A DNA stretch of 64,000 nucleotides from contig NZ_FOGT01000001.1 of the NCBI RefSeq assembly GCF_900111295.1, positions 310,001 to 374,000 on the forward strand, in the 5' to 3' direction. Of the stretch, positions 16,169 to 23,265 are shown piece by piece. The notes beneath the pieces were generated by a model that was given only the letters and a program-made list of their open reading frames with translations, did no database searches and was not told the origin of the DNA. The DNA is from Salipaludibacillus aurantiacus. GTDB lineage: Bacteria > Bacillota > Bacilli > Bacillales > Salisediminibacteriaceae. The number at the start of each line of letters is the position of its first letter. The first letter of the stretch is position 1. Both the position numbers and the translations under genes were made by a program.

Positions 16169-17806
16169 CTAATATTCTCCAAATACATCCCGTAAACTGT
16201 GGCAAATCTCACCGACTGTGGCATACGCTTTTACTGCCTCTATGATCGGATACATAAGATTCCCATTGTCTTGTGCTGTGTGCTTTAACTTTTCCAGGAC
16301 AGTGTGTACATAATCTTCATCTCTTTCAGAACGTATTTGTTTCAGCCGGTCTTTTTGCGCCTCTACGAATGCTTCATCCACTTTTAACAAATCCGGAGCT
16401 TGTTCTTCCCCCACCTGAAATTTATTTACGCCCACTACGATGTCTTCTTCGTTTTCAAGCCTTTTTTGGGAATCGTAAGCTGCTCGCCTGATCTCCCGCT
16501 GCATATATTGTTTTTCAACCGCAGATACCGCTCCGCCCATCTCATCAATTTGAGACATATACTTCTGAGCCTGCTCTTCAAGCTGATCTGTCAGTGACTC
16601 TACATAATAAGAGCCTCCGAGCGGATCGACTGTATCAGCAACACCAGTTTCGTGCGCGATAATCTGCTGGGTTCTTAAAGCAATTCGCGCTGAATCTTCG
16701 GTTGGCAGCGATAACGCTTCATCTTTTGCATTCGTATGAAGACTCTGTGTGCCACCCATTACAGCAGCTAATGCTTGCAGAGCGACTCTTACGACATTGT
16801 TTTCGGGCTGCTGGGCTGTCAGTGTTGAACCGGCTACTTGTGTGTGGAAACGAAGCTGCCAGCTTTTCGGATTGTTTGCCTTAAAACGCTCTTTCATTAT
16901 TTTTGCCCACATACGTCTTGCTGCACGGAATTTTGCCACTTCTTCAAAAAATTCATTATGTCCATTAAAGAAGAAGGCAAGCCTCGGTGCGAACCGGTCT
17001 ACATCCAGACCGGCTTCAAGCGCAGCTTCTACATAGGCGACTGCGTTCGATAACGTGAAAGCCAGCTCCTGAACGGCTGTAGAGCCTGCTTCTCTAATGT
17101 GATACCCGCTGATACTGATCGTATTAAAAGAAGGGGCGTGTTCCGAGCAATAGGCAAATATATCTGTTATTATCCGCATGGAAGGTTTAGGCGGGAAAAT
17201 ATATGTCCCTCTCGCAATATATTCTTTTAATATATCGTTTTGAATCGTTCCCCTGATTTGCTCTTGAGGCACTCCCTGTTTTTCGGCTACAGCAATGTAC
17301 ATGGCAAGTAAAACAGCAGCAGGGGCATTAATCGTCATAGAGGTGCTTACTTTATCCAGAGAAATGCCGTCAAAAAGAATTTCCATATCTTCGAGCGTAT
17401 CTATAGCTACTCCTACTTTGCCGACTTCCCCTAAAGCCATTGCGTCATCTGAGTCGTAACCGATCTGTGTCGGCAAATCAAAAGCAACTGATAAACCCGT
17501 TTGCCCCTGTTCAAGCAGGTATCTGAACCTTTCGTTTGTTTCCTTTGCTGAACCGAACCCGGCATACTGCCTCATTGTCCAGTGTTTACCCCTGTACATG
17601 GTGCTTCTGATGCCTCGCGTATAAGGGTATTCTCCGGGAAAACCTGATGATTTTATGTAAGCGTTGTCAATTTTCTCTGGAAAATAAGCCCTTTCGACAG
17701 GGATTGACGAAGACGTTTTAAAGCTTTCTTTTCTTTCCGGACGTTTACTTAATTCTCCCTCTACTTTTTTCTTCCATTTGTCATAAGCTTGGTCATTTTC
17801 GTTCAT
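16169..17806 (-). CDS. Methylmalonyl-CoA mutase, catalytic subunit without B12 domain
   Basis: A 545-residue TIM-barrel acyl-CoA mutase subunit. Contacts known from the Propionibacterium enzyme are present: Tyr71 (TMYRGKHW), Gln189 (TIQND), Arg199 (EYIARGTY) and His236 ([10 protein letters not shown]). Tyr71 and Arg199 match methylmalonyl-CoA mutase; isobutyryl-CoA mutase has Phe and Gln there. The protein ends before the cobalamin domain, which the next gene supplies. ATG at 17806 has AGGAG 8 bases upstream. It heads the operon mutase, B12/epimerase, yqjD, yqjE, linking propionyl-CoA with succinyl-CoA. The MeaB-type GTPase chaperone is not in the window. Confidence 0.93.
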   Translation of the reverse strand: MNENDQAYDKWKKKVEGELSKRPERKESFKTSSSIPVERAYFPEKIDNAYIKSSGFPGEYPYTRGIRSTMYRGKHWTMRQYAGFGSAKETNERFRYLLEQGQTGLSVAFDLPTQIGYDSDDAMALGEVGKVGVAIDTLEDMEILFDGISLDKVSTSMTINAPAAVLLAMYIAVAEKQGVPQEQIRGTIQNDILKEYIARGTYIFPPKPSMRIITDIFAYCSEHAPSFNTISISGYHIREAGSTAVQELAFTLSNAVAYVEAALEAGLDVDRFAPRLAFFFNGHNEFFEEVAKFRAARRMWAKIMKERFKANNPKSWQLRFHTQVAGSTLTAQQPENNVVRVALQALAAVMGGTQSLHTNAKDEALSLPTEDSARIALRTQQIIAHETGVADTVDPLGGSYYVESLTDQLEEQAQKYMSQIDEMGGAVSAVEKQYMQREIRRAAYDSQKRLENEEDIVVGVNKFQVGEEQAPDLLKVDEAFVEAQKDRLKQIRSERDEDYVHTVLEKLKHTAQDNGNLMYPIIEAVKAYATVGEICHSLRDVFGEY

Positions 17807-18167
17807 ACCGTCATCTCCTCCCGCTTTATCTTCATTAATTAACTAGTATGAATTTGGTTAAATTACAAAATGATCTGAATATAATATACCATACCATATC
17901 TTTCTTACCCATAGAAGGAATTCCTTTTTTTCTCCAGTTCTTAAAAACTGTCTATTTTTCTTCCATTCAGGAAGACTCTGTTACTACAGTCCGCTGCTTA
18001 TATAAATGAGATCCACAGTGTTACAGAAACTCCTATGGTAAAGCGCTTCAGGCGGGTCATCTGATGGAGAGTACTTCCGAAAAAGACTCGCAAAATTGTT
18101 CTTAGCGAGGCACGTTAGAGGATGAAGGGATATCTGCATAAAAGTTTACAAGCACTTTTTAAAAGAG
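17807..18167. other. Divergent intergenic region between the mutase operon and prli42
   Basis: About 360 bases with no ORF supported by a ribosome site. On the minus strand an extended -10-like TGGTATATT lies near 17885-17895 and may serve the mutase operon. The stretch 17990-18150 is richer in G and C than the rest but I could not fold it into a known riboswitch; in particular no B12-riboswitch core was seen. Confidence 0.4.
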
Positions 18168-18196
18168 TTGAAAAGCATGCAAAAACACTTTAAAAT
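18168..18196 (+). promoter_or_regulatory. SigA-type promoter for prli42
   Basis: TTGAAA (18168-18173), a 17-base spacer and TAAAAT (18191-18196), 34 bases upstream of the ATG. Confidence 0.7.
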
Positions 18197-18229
18197 AGAG
18201 TTAGAGAATTGCAGGAGGAGGGAAAAAAC

Positions 18230-18319
18230 ATGCCCCGTAAATTTCGTAAAGCCATCGTTTATATGATGATCGTTATTATGTTTTTAGGAACAGTCTTAAC
18301 AGGAGTCGCATATTTTTAA
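18230..18319 (+). CDS. Prli42-like membrane miniprotein
   Basis: A 29-residue ORF (MPRKFRKAIVYMMIVIMFLG, then TVLTGVAYF) with a strong GGAGGAGGG ribosome site 7 bases before ATG and its own promoter. A short basic N terminus is followed by a single transmembrane helix. Sequence and length match the Firmicutes miniprotein Prli42, which in Listeria anchors the stressosome to the membrane. That role is established there, and its transfer to this organism is inference. It is followed by a bidirectional terminator. No stressosome genes are in the window. Confidence 0.75.
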   Translation: MPRKFRKAIVYMMIVIMFLGTVLTGVAYF

Positions 18320-18373
18320 TAGCTTCTCTCCCTAAACTTTTATTACTCACAAATTTTATTTATAGAGCGTGTC

Positions 18374-18402
18374 AAAGGGCAGCCCAAATCGGGCTGCCCT
18401 TT
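18374..18402. terminator. Bidirectional terminator between prli42 and the L,D-transpeptidase gene
   Basis: AAAGGGCAGCCC and GGGCTGCCCTTT form a 12-bp perfect stem with a 5-base loop. It lies between two convergent genes and can serve both. Confidence 0.85.
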
Positions 18403-18408
18403 AAGCTT

Positions 18409-18927
18409 CTAATTATCGTTATTTGCAATTGCTCCGTATTTTCTTCCGAGTTCGTCAAATGACTCCCCGGTGGAGGTAACGAGAATTTTGGTCCCCAGTG
18501 GTATTTCGTCATACAATACTTCTACATCAGAATTCTTAAGCCTGATACATCCTTCTGTAATATTATAACCGATCGATTCAGGCCTGTTTGTTCCATGCAT
18601 GCCATATATCCGGCCGTCAGTATCAGCTGCATCAAAACCCATCCATCTTGTGCCAAGGGGGTTTTCTTTATCTCCGCCTTTGATATCCAACTTACGGTAA
18701 TATGGATTAATTGCTTTGACAATGATATTATACTCGCCTTCAGGTGTCTCCTCCCCGTTTTTCCCTGTGGCTATCTTAAAAGTCTGTTTTACTTCTCCTT
18801 CATTAATATAGGCCATCTCATTCACAGAAGTATTCACAATGACATAAGGATCACCCGGCAAAGGGTTGTCTCCGAGAGGCCATACAGGAGATACTATCGA
18901 AAGTATTGAGAGAAATAATGCGATCAT
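18409..18927 (-). CDS. Secreted L,D-transpeptidase (YkuD domain)
   Basis: A 172-residue protein with an N-terminal hydrophobic signal segment (IALFLSILSIVSPVWPL) followed by a complete YkuD domain. The catalytic signature is visible as MHGTN, then ESIGYNITEGCIRL, where His and Cys form the active site. Such enzymes form 3-3 peptidoglycan cross-links or link proteins to the wall. No LysM or other wall-binding domain is present, so it is a minimal form. ATG at 18927 has GGGGTGG upstream. It follows the yqjA-like gene by 53 bases on the same strand and may share its transcript. Confidence 0.9.
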   Translation of the reverse strand: MIALFLSILSIVSPVWPLGDNPLPGDPYVIVNTSVNEMAYINEGEVKQTFKIATGKNGEETPEGEYNIIVKAINPYYRKLDIKGGDKENPLGTRWMGFDAADTDGRIYGMHGTNRPESIGYNITEGCIRLKNSDVEVLYDEIPLGTKILVTSTGESFDELGRKYGAIANNDN

Positions 18928-18980
18928 CCCCGACCACCCCGTTCTTTTTCTTTAGAGTGTGTTTATAAGGGGGAGCTTAT

Positions 18981-19949
18981 TCAGCGAAACACTTTATATT
19001 CTTTTTTCGGTTTAAATTGGTGTTTTATCGCAAGATACTGCTCAAGTTCACGGACTAGATGAGCAAGGGCGGACCTGGCTTCAAACTCCTCACGTGTAGC
19101 CGGCAATGGCATATTTTTATAAGAATCCTTTAACTTATCAAGTTTATTGATATATATATGTGCTGTGTTACTGGAATGGACACCTTCTCCCAGTTCCTCC
19201 AGAAAATCCGCAAGCATGTCAGCCTGCTCCACATGATGTTCAATGGAGGTAAGGAGGGGCATCATCCTTTCGATAATATCCAGCTGTTTTTCACGCATCT
19301 TAAAGTAATGGTAATAAACATCTTCATATCGTAAAATGTGGTTTTCCAGATTTAATAAAGCCTGGTTTTTGGACTTTACGAGTAAAGAAGCTGCCTTCGT
19401 AATTTCTTTCCCGTCCCAATTATTGTCACCTTTACGGATATAGCCGGCAAATTCCTTAAATATAATTGAAAAATAACTTTCAAGTTCTGCCTGCATATGC
19501 TCGAGCTGGTCCTCTTTGCTCGGCATATACATGTTTACTATTAAAGCTATACCAATTCCTATAATAATTAAAGCGAGTTCATTAATAATAAGGGCCAGGC
19601 TCAAATCAGCAACAGTGTAAATATGGAAATTGATAACTGAGCTGGTGACTATCCCTCCCTGTATATTTAACGCAAGCGTAGTAGGAATAAATAAAAGGAG
19701 TAAAACGATAATAGACAGAGGGTGATAACCGATAAACTCAAAAACCAGTACCGCGTAAACCATTCCAATTATGCAGGCTAAAAAGCGCGCCCAGGAATCC
19801 TGGACCGATTTTCTCTTTGTCTTCTGGACACAAAGAATGGCAATAATTCCTGCAGAAGCAAAGAAATCAAGTTCAAGCGCTTGTGCAATAAAGGTTGCAA
19901 TAGCAGCTCCTATAGCTGTTTTTAATGTTCTGTACCCAATTTTGAACAT
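18981..19949 (-). CDS. yqjA: Aromatic acid exporter family membrane protein (YqjA-like)
   Basis: A 322-residue protein with about five predicted transmembrane segments in the first 150 residues (AIGAAIATFIAQAL, ASAGIIAILCV, FLACIIGMVYAVLVFEFI, LSIIVLLLLFIPTTLAL, LALIINELALIIIGIGIALI) and a soluble helical C-terminal half. This is the ArAE_1 layout, and the length agrees with B. subtilis YqjA. Family members are related to exporters of aromatic acids, but the substrate is not known. Synteny with yqjD/yqjE on one side and yqiW (brxB) on the other supports the name. Confidence 0.8.
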   Translation of the reverse strand: MFKIGYRTLKTAIGAAIATFIAQALELDFFASAGIIAILCVQKTKRKSVQDSWARFLACIIGMVYAVLVFEFIGYHPLSIIVLLLLFIPTTLALNIQGGIVTSSVINFHIYTVADLSLALIINELALIIIGIGIALIVNMYMPSKEDQLEHMQAELESYFSIIFKEFAGYIRKGDNNWDGKEITKAASLLVKSKNQALLNLENHILRYEDVYYHYFKMREKQLDIIERMMPLLTSIEHHVEQADMLADFLEELGEGVHSSNTAHIYINKLDKLKDSYKNMPLPATREEFEARSALAHLVRELEQYLAIKHQFKPKKEYKVFR

Positions 19950-20092
19950 AAAAGTTCACCTGTTTCCAACAATAGTATGTTTCTTATCGTACCATAATTC
20001 TGTGAAATAATGATCAATTCGCTTCAGTAACATTTAGCAGCAGCTACTGAAATGAAACTTTCCATCACCAATTAAACAACAGAGCCTTAAAA

Positions 20093-20122
20093 CAAAAAAA
20101 TCTTCAGCAGTAAGCTGAAGAT
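20093..20122 (-). terminator. Terminator after tRNA-Arg
   Basis: On the minus strand ATCTTCAGC, a 5-base loop and GCTGAAGAT followed by seven U residues, 15 bases after the CCA end of the tRNA gene. Confidence 0.88.
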
Positions 20123-20137
20123 TACTATGTATAATTA

Positions 20138-20212
20138 TGGCGCGCCTGCCAGGATTCGAACCCGGAACGCGAGAGCCGAAATCTCGTATGATATCCATTT
20201 CACCACAGGCGC
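20138..20212 (-). tRNA. tRNA-Arg, anticodon UCG
   Basis: A 75-base cloverleaf can be folded by hand: acceptor GCGCCTG/CAGGCGC, D arm GTGA/TCAT, anticodon stem CGAGA/TCTCG with loop TTTCGGC (anticodon TCG at positions 34-36), T arm CCGGG-TTCGAAT-CCTGG, discriminator G and an encoded CCA. It reads CGA arginine codons. It is a single tRNA gene with its own terminator, outside any rRNA cluster. Confidence 0.93.
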
Positions 20213-20297
20213 AAAGAAAAGGCGGAACGTTTCATCCGCACTATAGGAGTATAACAATCCCCGAACAAAAAATCAATACTTATATTAAAAATCTTTT

Positions 20298-20648
20298 TTA
20301 TTCTGTTTCATCTTCAAACATTTTTTCAAAACGTTCGTTCATCTGGTCTTTATTATATCCCATTTCAGCCAGTCGGGCAGCAAAATTCTGAGCCCATAAA
20401 GTAAGTCTTTGTGCCATTCTGGAATATTTTTTCGCTTTATTTCCTTTTTCCTCTTTTGAACGCCCTTCTGCGTTAGACATAACGTTCTCAGAAATAAATA
20501 AAGCTTTCCATACATCTTCTTCTTCAAACTGGTCTGCCTGTTCGTTAAAATATTTTAATACCTTTTTGTAATATTTTTCAAATTCATCAAAAGGAATTTC
20601 TTCGTCCATATTTAAATAAACATGAATTTGTTTATAAAGTTCGTTCAC
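20298..20648 (-). CDS. Conserved-looking hypothetical protein, helical and acidic
   Basis: A 116-residue soluble protein with no signal peptide or membrane segment. It is rich in Glu, Lys and aromatic residues (FDEFEKYYKKVLKYFNEQAD, KYSRMAQRLTLWAQNFAARL) and predicted to be almost all helix. I do not recognise the family. The start is GTG at 20648, preceded by GGGGG and AAAGAG. It lies between brxB and tRNA-Arg, with promoter-like AT-rich sequence upstream. It is real on coding character and ribosome site, but without assigned function. Confidence 0.65.
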   Translation of the reverse strand: MNELYKQIHVYLNMDEEIPFDEFEKYYKKVLKYFNEQADQFEEEDVWKALFISENVMSNAEGRSKEEKGNKAKKYSRMAQRLTLWAQNFAARLAEMGYNKDQMNERFEKMFEDETE

Positions 20649-20726
20649 AACTCTTTCCCCCTATTATATTTATAGTAAAACTTATGTACATAAATAATGA
20701 CAAACTGCATTATAGCATAAAGAAGA

Positions 20727-20745
20727 GGAGGCTTCCACCGCCTCC
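20727..20745 (-). terminator. Terminator after brxB
   Basis: GGAGGC and GCCTCC form a 6-bp stem with a 7-base loop; UCUUCUUU follows on the minus strand. It lies about 25 bases after the brxB stop. Confidence 0.6.
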
Positions 20746-20767
20746 CCCCTTAATTTATTAACTCTTT

Positions 20768-21193
20768 TTATTTGAAGTGCGTATCGAAACCTTCTTCAAG
20801 TCTTTTAACCACTTCAATTGGCTCATGTCCTTCAATTTCGTGGCGTTCAAGCATCATTTTAATTTCGCCGTCCTTTAATAAGGCAAATGAAGGAGACGAT
20901 GGCGCATAACCGGTAAAGTAAGAACGCGCTTTTTCAGTCGCTTCTTTATCCTGGCCTGCAAAGACAGTGACGTATTGGTCAGCCTGGACTTCATAGTTTT
21001 TCATATAAGCTGCAGAAGGCCTTGCTATTCCACCAGCGCACCCGCAGACTGAATTCACGAGCACGAGAGCTGTTCCCGGCTTGTTGAAAACTTCCTCTAC
21101 TTCTTCAGGGGTAGTCAGCTGTTGATAACCAGCTTCAACCATATCGTTACGCGCAGCTTGCACTACATCATTCATAAACATTTGGAATTCCAC
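20768..21193 (-). CDS. brxB: Bacilliredoxin BrxB (YqiW)
   Basis: A 141-residue thioredoxin-fold protein of the YphP/YqiW family that removes bacillithiol from mixed disulfides after oxidative stress. The family CGC motif is at residues 50-52 (VNSVCGCAGGIARP), and the surrounding SYFTGYAPSSPSFAL block is conserved. ATG at 21193 has AAAGGGTG upstream. The gene is monocistronic and lies between the bkd side and yqjA, as in B. subtilis. Confidence 0.95.
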   Translation of the reverse strand: MEFQMFMNDVVQAARNDMVEAGYQQLTTPEEVEEVFNKPGTALVLVNSVCGCAGGIARPSAAYMKNYEVQADQYVTVFAGQDKEATEKARSYFTGYAPSSPSFALLKDGEIKMMLERHEIEGHEPIEVVKRLEEGFDTHFK

Positions 21194-21343
21194 AAAAAGA
21201 CACCCTTTCTGATTAGACTGTAATTCTATTTTACAACTTATACAGCTTGTTTACCAATATAAACTATTAGGAAAACCTGGCTTACCGTAAAGTTTTGGCC
21301 GTGTCATTGAAATTATATCTTCTTTAAACCCCGTCTTTATGTA

Positions 21344-21387
21344 TAAAAAAAGGCGGTCAAAAAGGCAAATCGCCTTTTTAACCGCCT
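21344..21387 (-). terminator. Strong terminator after the zinc lipoprotein gene
   Basis: On the minus strand AGGCGGT-AAAAAGGC and GCCTTTTT-ACCGCCT form a long stem with one mismatch, followed by seven U residues. It starts 10 bases after the stop codon. Confidence 0.9.
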
Positions 21388-21396
21388 GAGCACCTC

Positions 21397-22560
21397 TTAA
21401 TGCAGCGCAGTTTCAAGAACCTCTATATTTTGCCTCATGAGACTGAAATAATCTTCCTCATTCTCAATATCCTCTTCTGTTAAAGCCTCCAGGTTATGAA
21501 GCCATAAATCTTCGGCATCTGCTTCTTCTCGCACTGTCTCAGCAATGTTAGTAGGGATATTCTGCTCAAACATCACATAATTAATATCGTTCTCTTCCAT
21601 AAGAGCGATCACTTCCTGAATTTGCTGAATGGATGGCTCATTTGTAGGTGAAATACCTGCAATTCCGAGTTGGTTAATGCCATACCGATCTTCCCAGTAC
21701 CCGTATCCTGCATGGGATACAATAATAGTATCTTTTGTTTTATTATCTGCCATTTCCATGAATTCTTCATCCAATGTTTCTAATTCTGCTTTTAAATCTT
21801 CAAAATTTGCGGTAAATTCTTCTTCTCCATCCGGGCGCGCCTCAATAAGCGCGTTCTTTATGTTTTCCGCTAATTCGATTGACCGAATTGGATCGAGCCA
21901 AACGTGAGGGTCCTCATCTCCGTAATCATGATCGTGATCATGACCGTGATCATCATTATGGTCATGGTTGTCGTCATTATCTTCATGACCGTGATCATCA
22001 TTATGGTCATGGTTATGGTCATTGGCTTCATGACCGTGATCATCGTTATGGTCATGGTTATGGTCATTGGCTTCATGACCGTGATCATCGTTATGGTCAT
22101 GGTTGTCGTCATTGGCTTCATGACCGTGATCATGGTGATAATCAATCAGATCAATTCCATCTGTTGCTTTAACTATTTCCACATCATGTGATTCTACAGT
22201 GTCTTTAATACTCTCCGCGAAACCTTCGAACCCCGCGCCGTTATAAATAAATAATTCTGCTTCTGCTACTTCAATCATCTGATTTGCAGTCGGTTCAAAA
22301 GTATGGACATCTGCCCCTACAGGAACCATATTGTCTACTTCTACTAATTCCCCGCCAATTCGATTAACAAAGTCTTCGATTGGATAAAGAGTGGTCATAA
22401 TATGAACGGGTTCAATATCCTCCGCTTCAGTCTCAGCATTATTGTTGCCGTCAGATTCATTTCCCAGATTAACTTCTTCGTTGGTATTCTCGCCGCAAGC
22501 AGCTAAAAATGTACTTCCAGCCAGCATTAATGAAAAAGTAATTGATAACTTTTTAAACAT
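21397..22560 (-). CDS. znuA: Zinc-binding lipoprotein of an ABC transporter (ZnuA/AdcA type)
   Basis: A 387-residue cluster A-1 solute-binding protein. The signal peptide ends in a lipobox LAAC, followed by an acidic, Asn-rich tether. Metal ligands occur in VGADVHTFEPT, DPHVWLDP and IVSHAGYGYW, and FEQNIPTN supplies the fourth site. Between the first two lies a His/Asp-rich loop of about 75 residues made of four near-identical 15-residue units (DHGHEANDHNHDHND type), much longer than usual. ATG at 22560 has AGGAG 6 bases upstream. The ABC permease and ATPase genes are not adjacent. A Zur-type operator lies in the promoter, fitting zinc starvation control. Confidence 0.92.
   Translation of the reverse strand: MFKKLSITFSLMLAGSTFLAACGENTNEEVNLGNESDGNNNAETEAEDIEPVHIMTTLYPIEDFVNRIGGELVEVDNMVPVGADVHTFEPTANQMIEVAEAELFIYNGAGFEGFAESIKDTVESHDVEIVKATDGIDLIDYHHDHGHEANDDNHDHNDDHGHEANDHNHDHNDDHGHEANDHNHDHNDDHGHEDNDDNHDHNDDHGHDHDHDYGDEDPHVWLDPIRSIELAENIKNALIEARPDGEEEFTANFEDLKAELETLDEEFMEMADNKTKDTIIVSHAGYGYWEDRYGINQLGIAGISPTNEPSIQQIQEVIALMEENDINYVMFEQNIPTNIAETVREEADAEDLWLHNLEALTEEDIENEEDYFSLMRQNIEVLETALH
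21948..22127 (-). repeat. Tandem 45-bp repeat, four copies, inside the zinc lipoprotein gene
   Basis: Four consecutive 45-bp units (21948-21992, 21993-22037, 22038-22082, 22083-22127), nearly identical, keep the reading frame and encode the His-rich metal-binding loop; a partial fifth unit follows at the 3' side of the gene. Copy number can change by slippage without frameshift. Confidence 0.9.
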
Positions 22561-22570
22561 AGCTATCTCC

Positions 22571-22634
22571 TTTCGTAACAATTACGTTTTATAAGTACAA
22601 AAGGGATTATAGCTTAATTTTTTTGTTTTGTAAA
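22571..22634 (-). promoter_or_regulatory. Promoter and Zur-type operator of the zinc lipoprotein gene
   Basis: On the minus strand TTTACA (22629-22634), a 17-base spacer and TATAAT (22606-22611) form a SigA promoter. Downstream, AAACGTAATTGTTACGAAA (22571-22589) fits the Bacillus Zur box (TCGTAAT-N-ATTACGA) with two mismatches, and it ends just before the ribosome binding site. Confidence 0.8.
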
Positions 22635-22664
22635 CCAAAATCATTTCGATTAAGGTGAAAATCC

Positions 22665-23114
22665 TTAAGATTTTTTTAACGCTTCTTTCATCTCTTCGTT
22701 CCAGGTTTTTTTTACAGCAAGTAAATGATATAAGCTAATTTTTATTTTAGACGTTTCTCTTTCTTTAACGGACTGAAGAAACCGTTCCTGTGCAAGCTGA
22801 TGATGTTCATACCACTCATCTGGAATGCTGTCGCATAAGTTGGTCCGTTTTTCTTTATTAAATTCTTTAAGCTTTTTAGTGAGTGCTTCCCTCTCTCTTC
22901 CCACTTCTTTCCACTCTTCCATTAAATCCGGTCTGTGTTTTTCAAATAGAAGTTCATAATAATAATTAAAGTGAGGCTTTAACGTAGACGTTTCATACAT
23001 CACTTCACCGGTGAGGGCATTACTATTCTCATTATAATCTGTGTAGTCCGAATCGCCGCACGGAAATCCCGATGCTGTTTGGACCGCTAATAAAAATACG
23101 AGCAGTATAGACAT
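22665..23114 (-). CDS. Hypothetical secreted protein
   Basis: A 149-residue protein with an N-terminal signal peptide (SILLVFLLAVQTASG) and a charged, mostly helical mature part with two cysteines (in GFPCGDSD and TNLCDSIP). I do not recognise the family, and the cysteine context does not fit a lipobox. ATG at 23114 has AGGAGG 10 bases upstream, which supports a real gene. It stands alone between the zinc lipoprotein gene and the end of the bkd operon; a weak hairpin overlaps its stop. Confidence 0.7.
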   Translation of the reverse strand: MSILLVFLLAVQTASGFPCGDSDYTDYNENSNALTGEVMYETSTLKPHFNYYYELLFEKHRPDLMEEWKEVGREREALTKKLKEFNKEKRTNLCDSIPDEWYEHHQLAQERFLQSVKERETSKIKISLYHLLAVKKTWNEEMKEALKKS

Positions 23115-23166
23115 TAGTTATATACCTCCTTTAATAGTTATTATGAACACCTTTTCTAAAAACATG

Positions 23167-23195
23167 AAAAAAACCGGCCCACAATACAGGGCCGG
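23167..23195 (-). terminator. Terminator of the bkd operon
   Basis: CCGGCCC and GGGCCGG form a 7-bp GC stem with an 8-base loop; seven U residues follow on the minus strand. Confidence 0.9.
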
Positions 23196-23265
23196 AAAAT
23201 TAAAACTAATGTCATGCTGCAATCCAGGCAGCTGACTTCATGATTTTATTTATAGACTGTCTGAC

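Noticed and set aside
17990-18150. Possible riboswitch in front of the mutase operon or prli42
   Set aside because: No B12 box or other riboswitch core could be recognised and no consistent fold was found by eye.
21879-22191. Long open frames on both strands across the His-rich repeat
   Set aside because: They are produced by the 45-bp periodicity inside the zinc lipoprotein gene; their products are low-complexity and have no ribosome sites.
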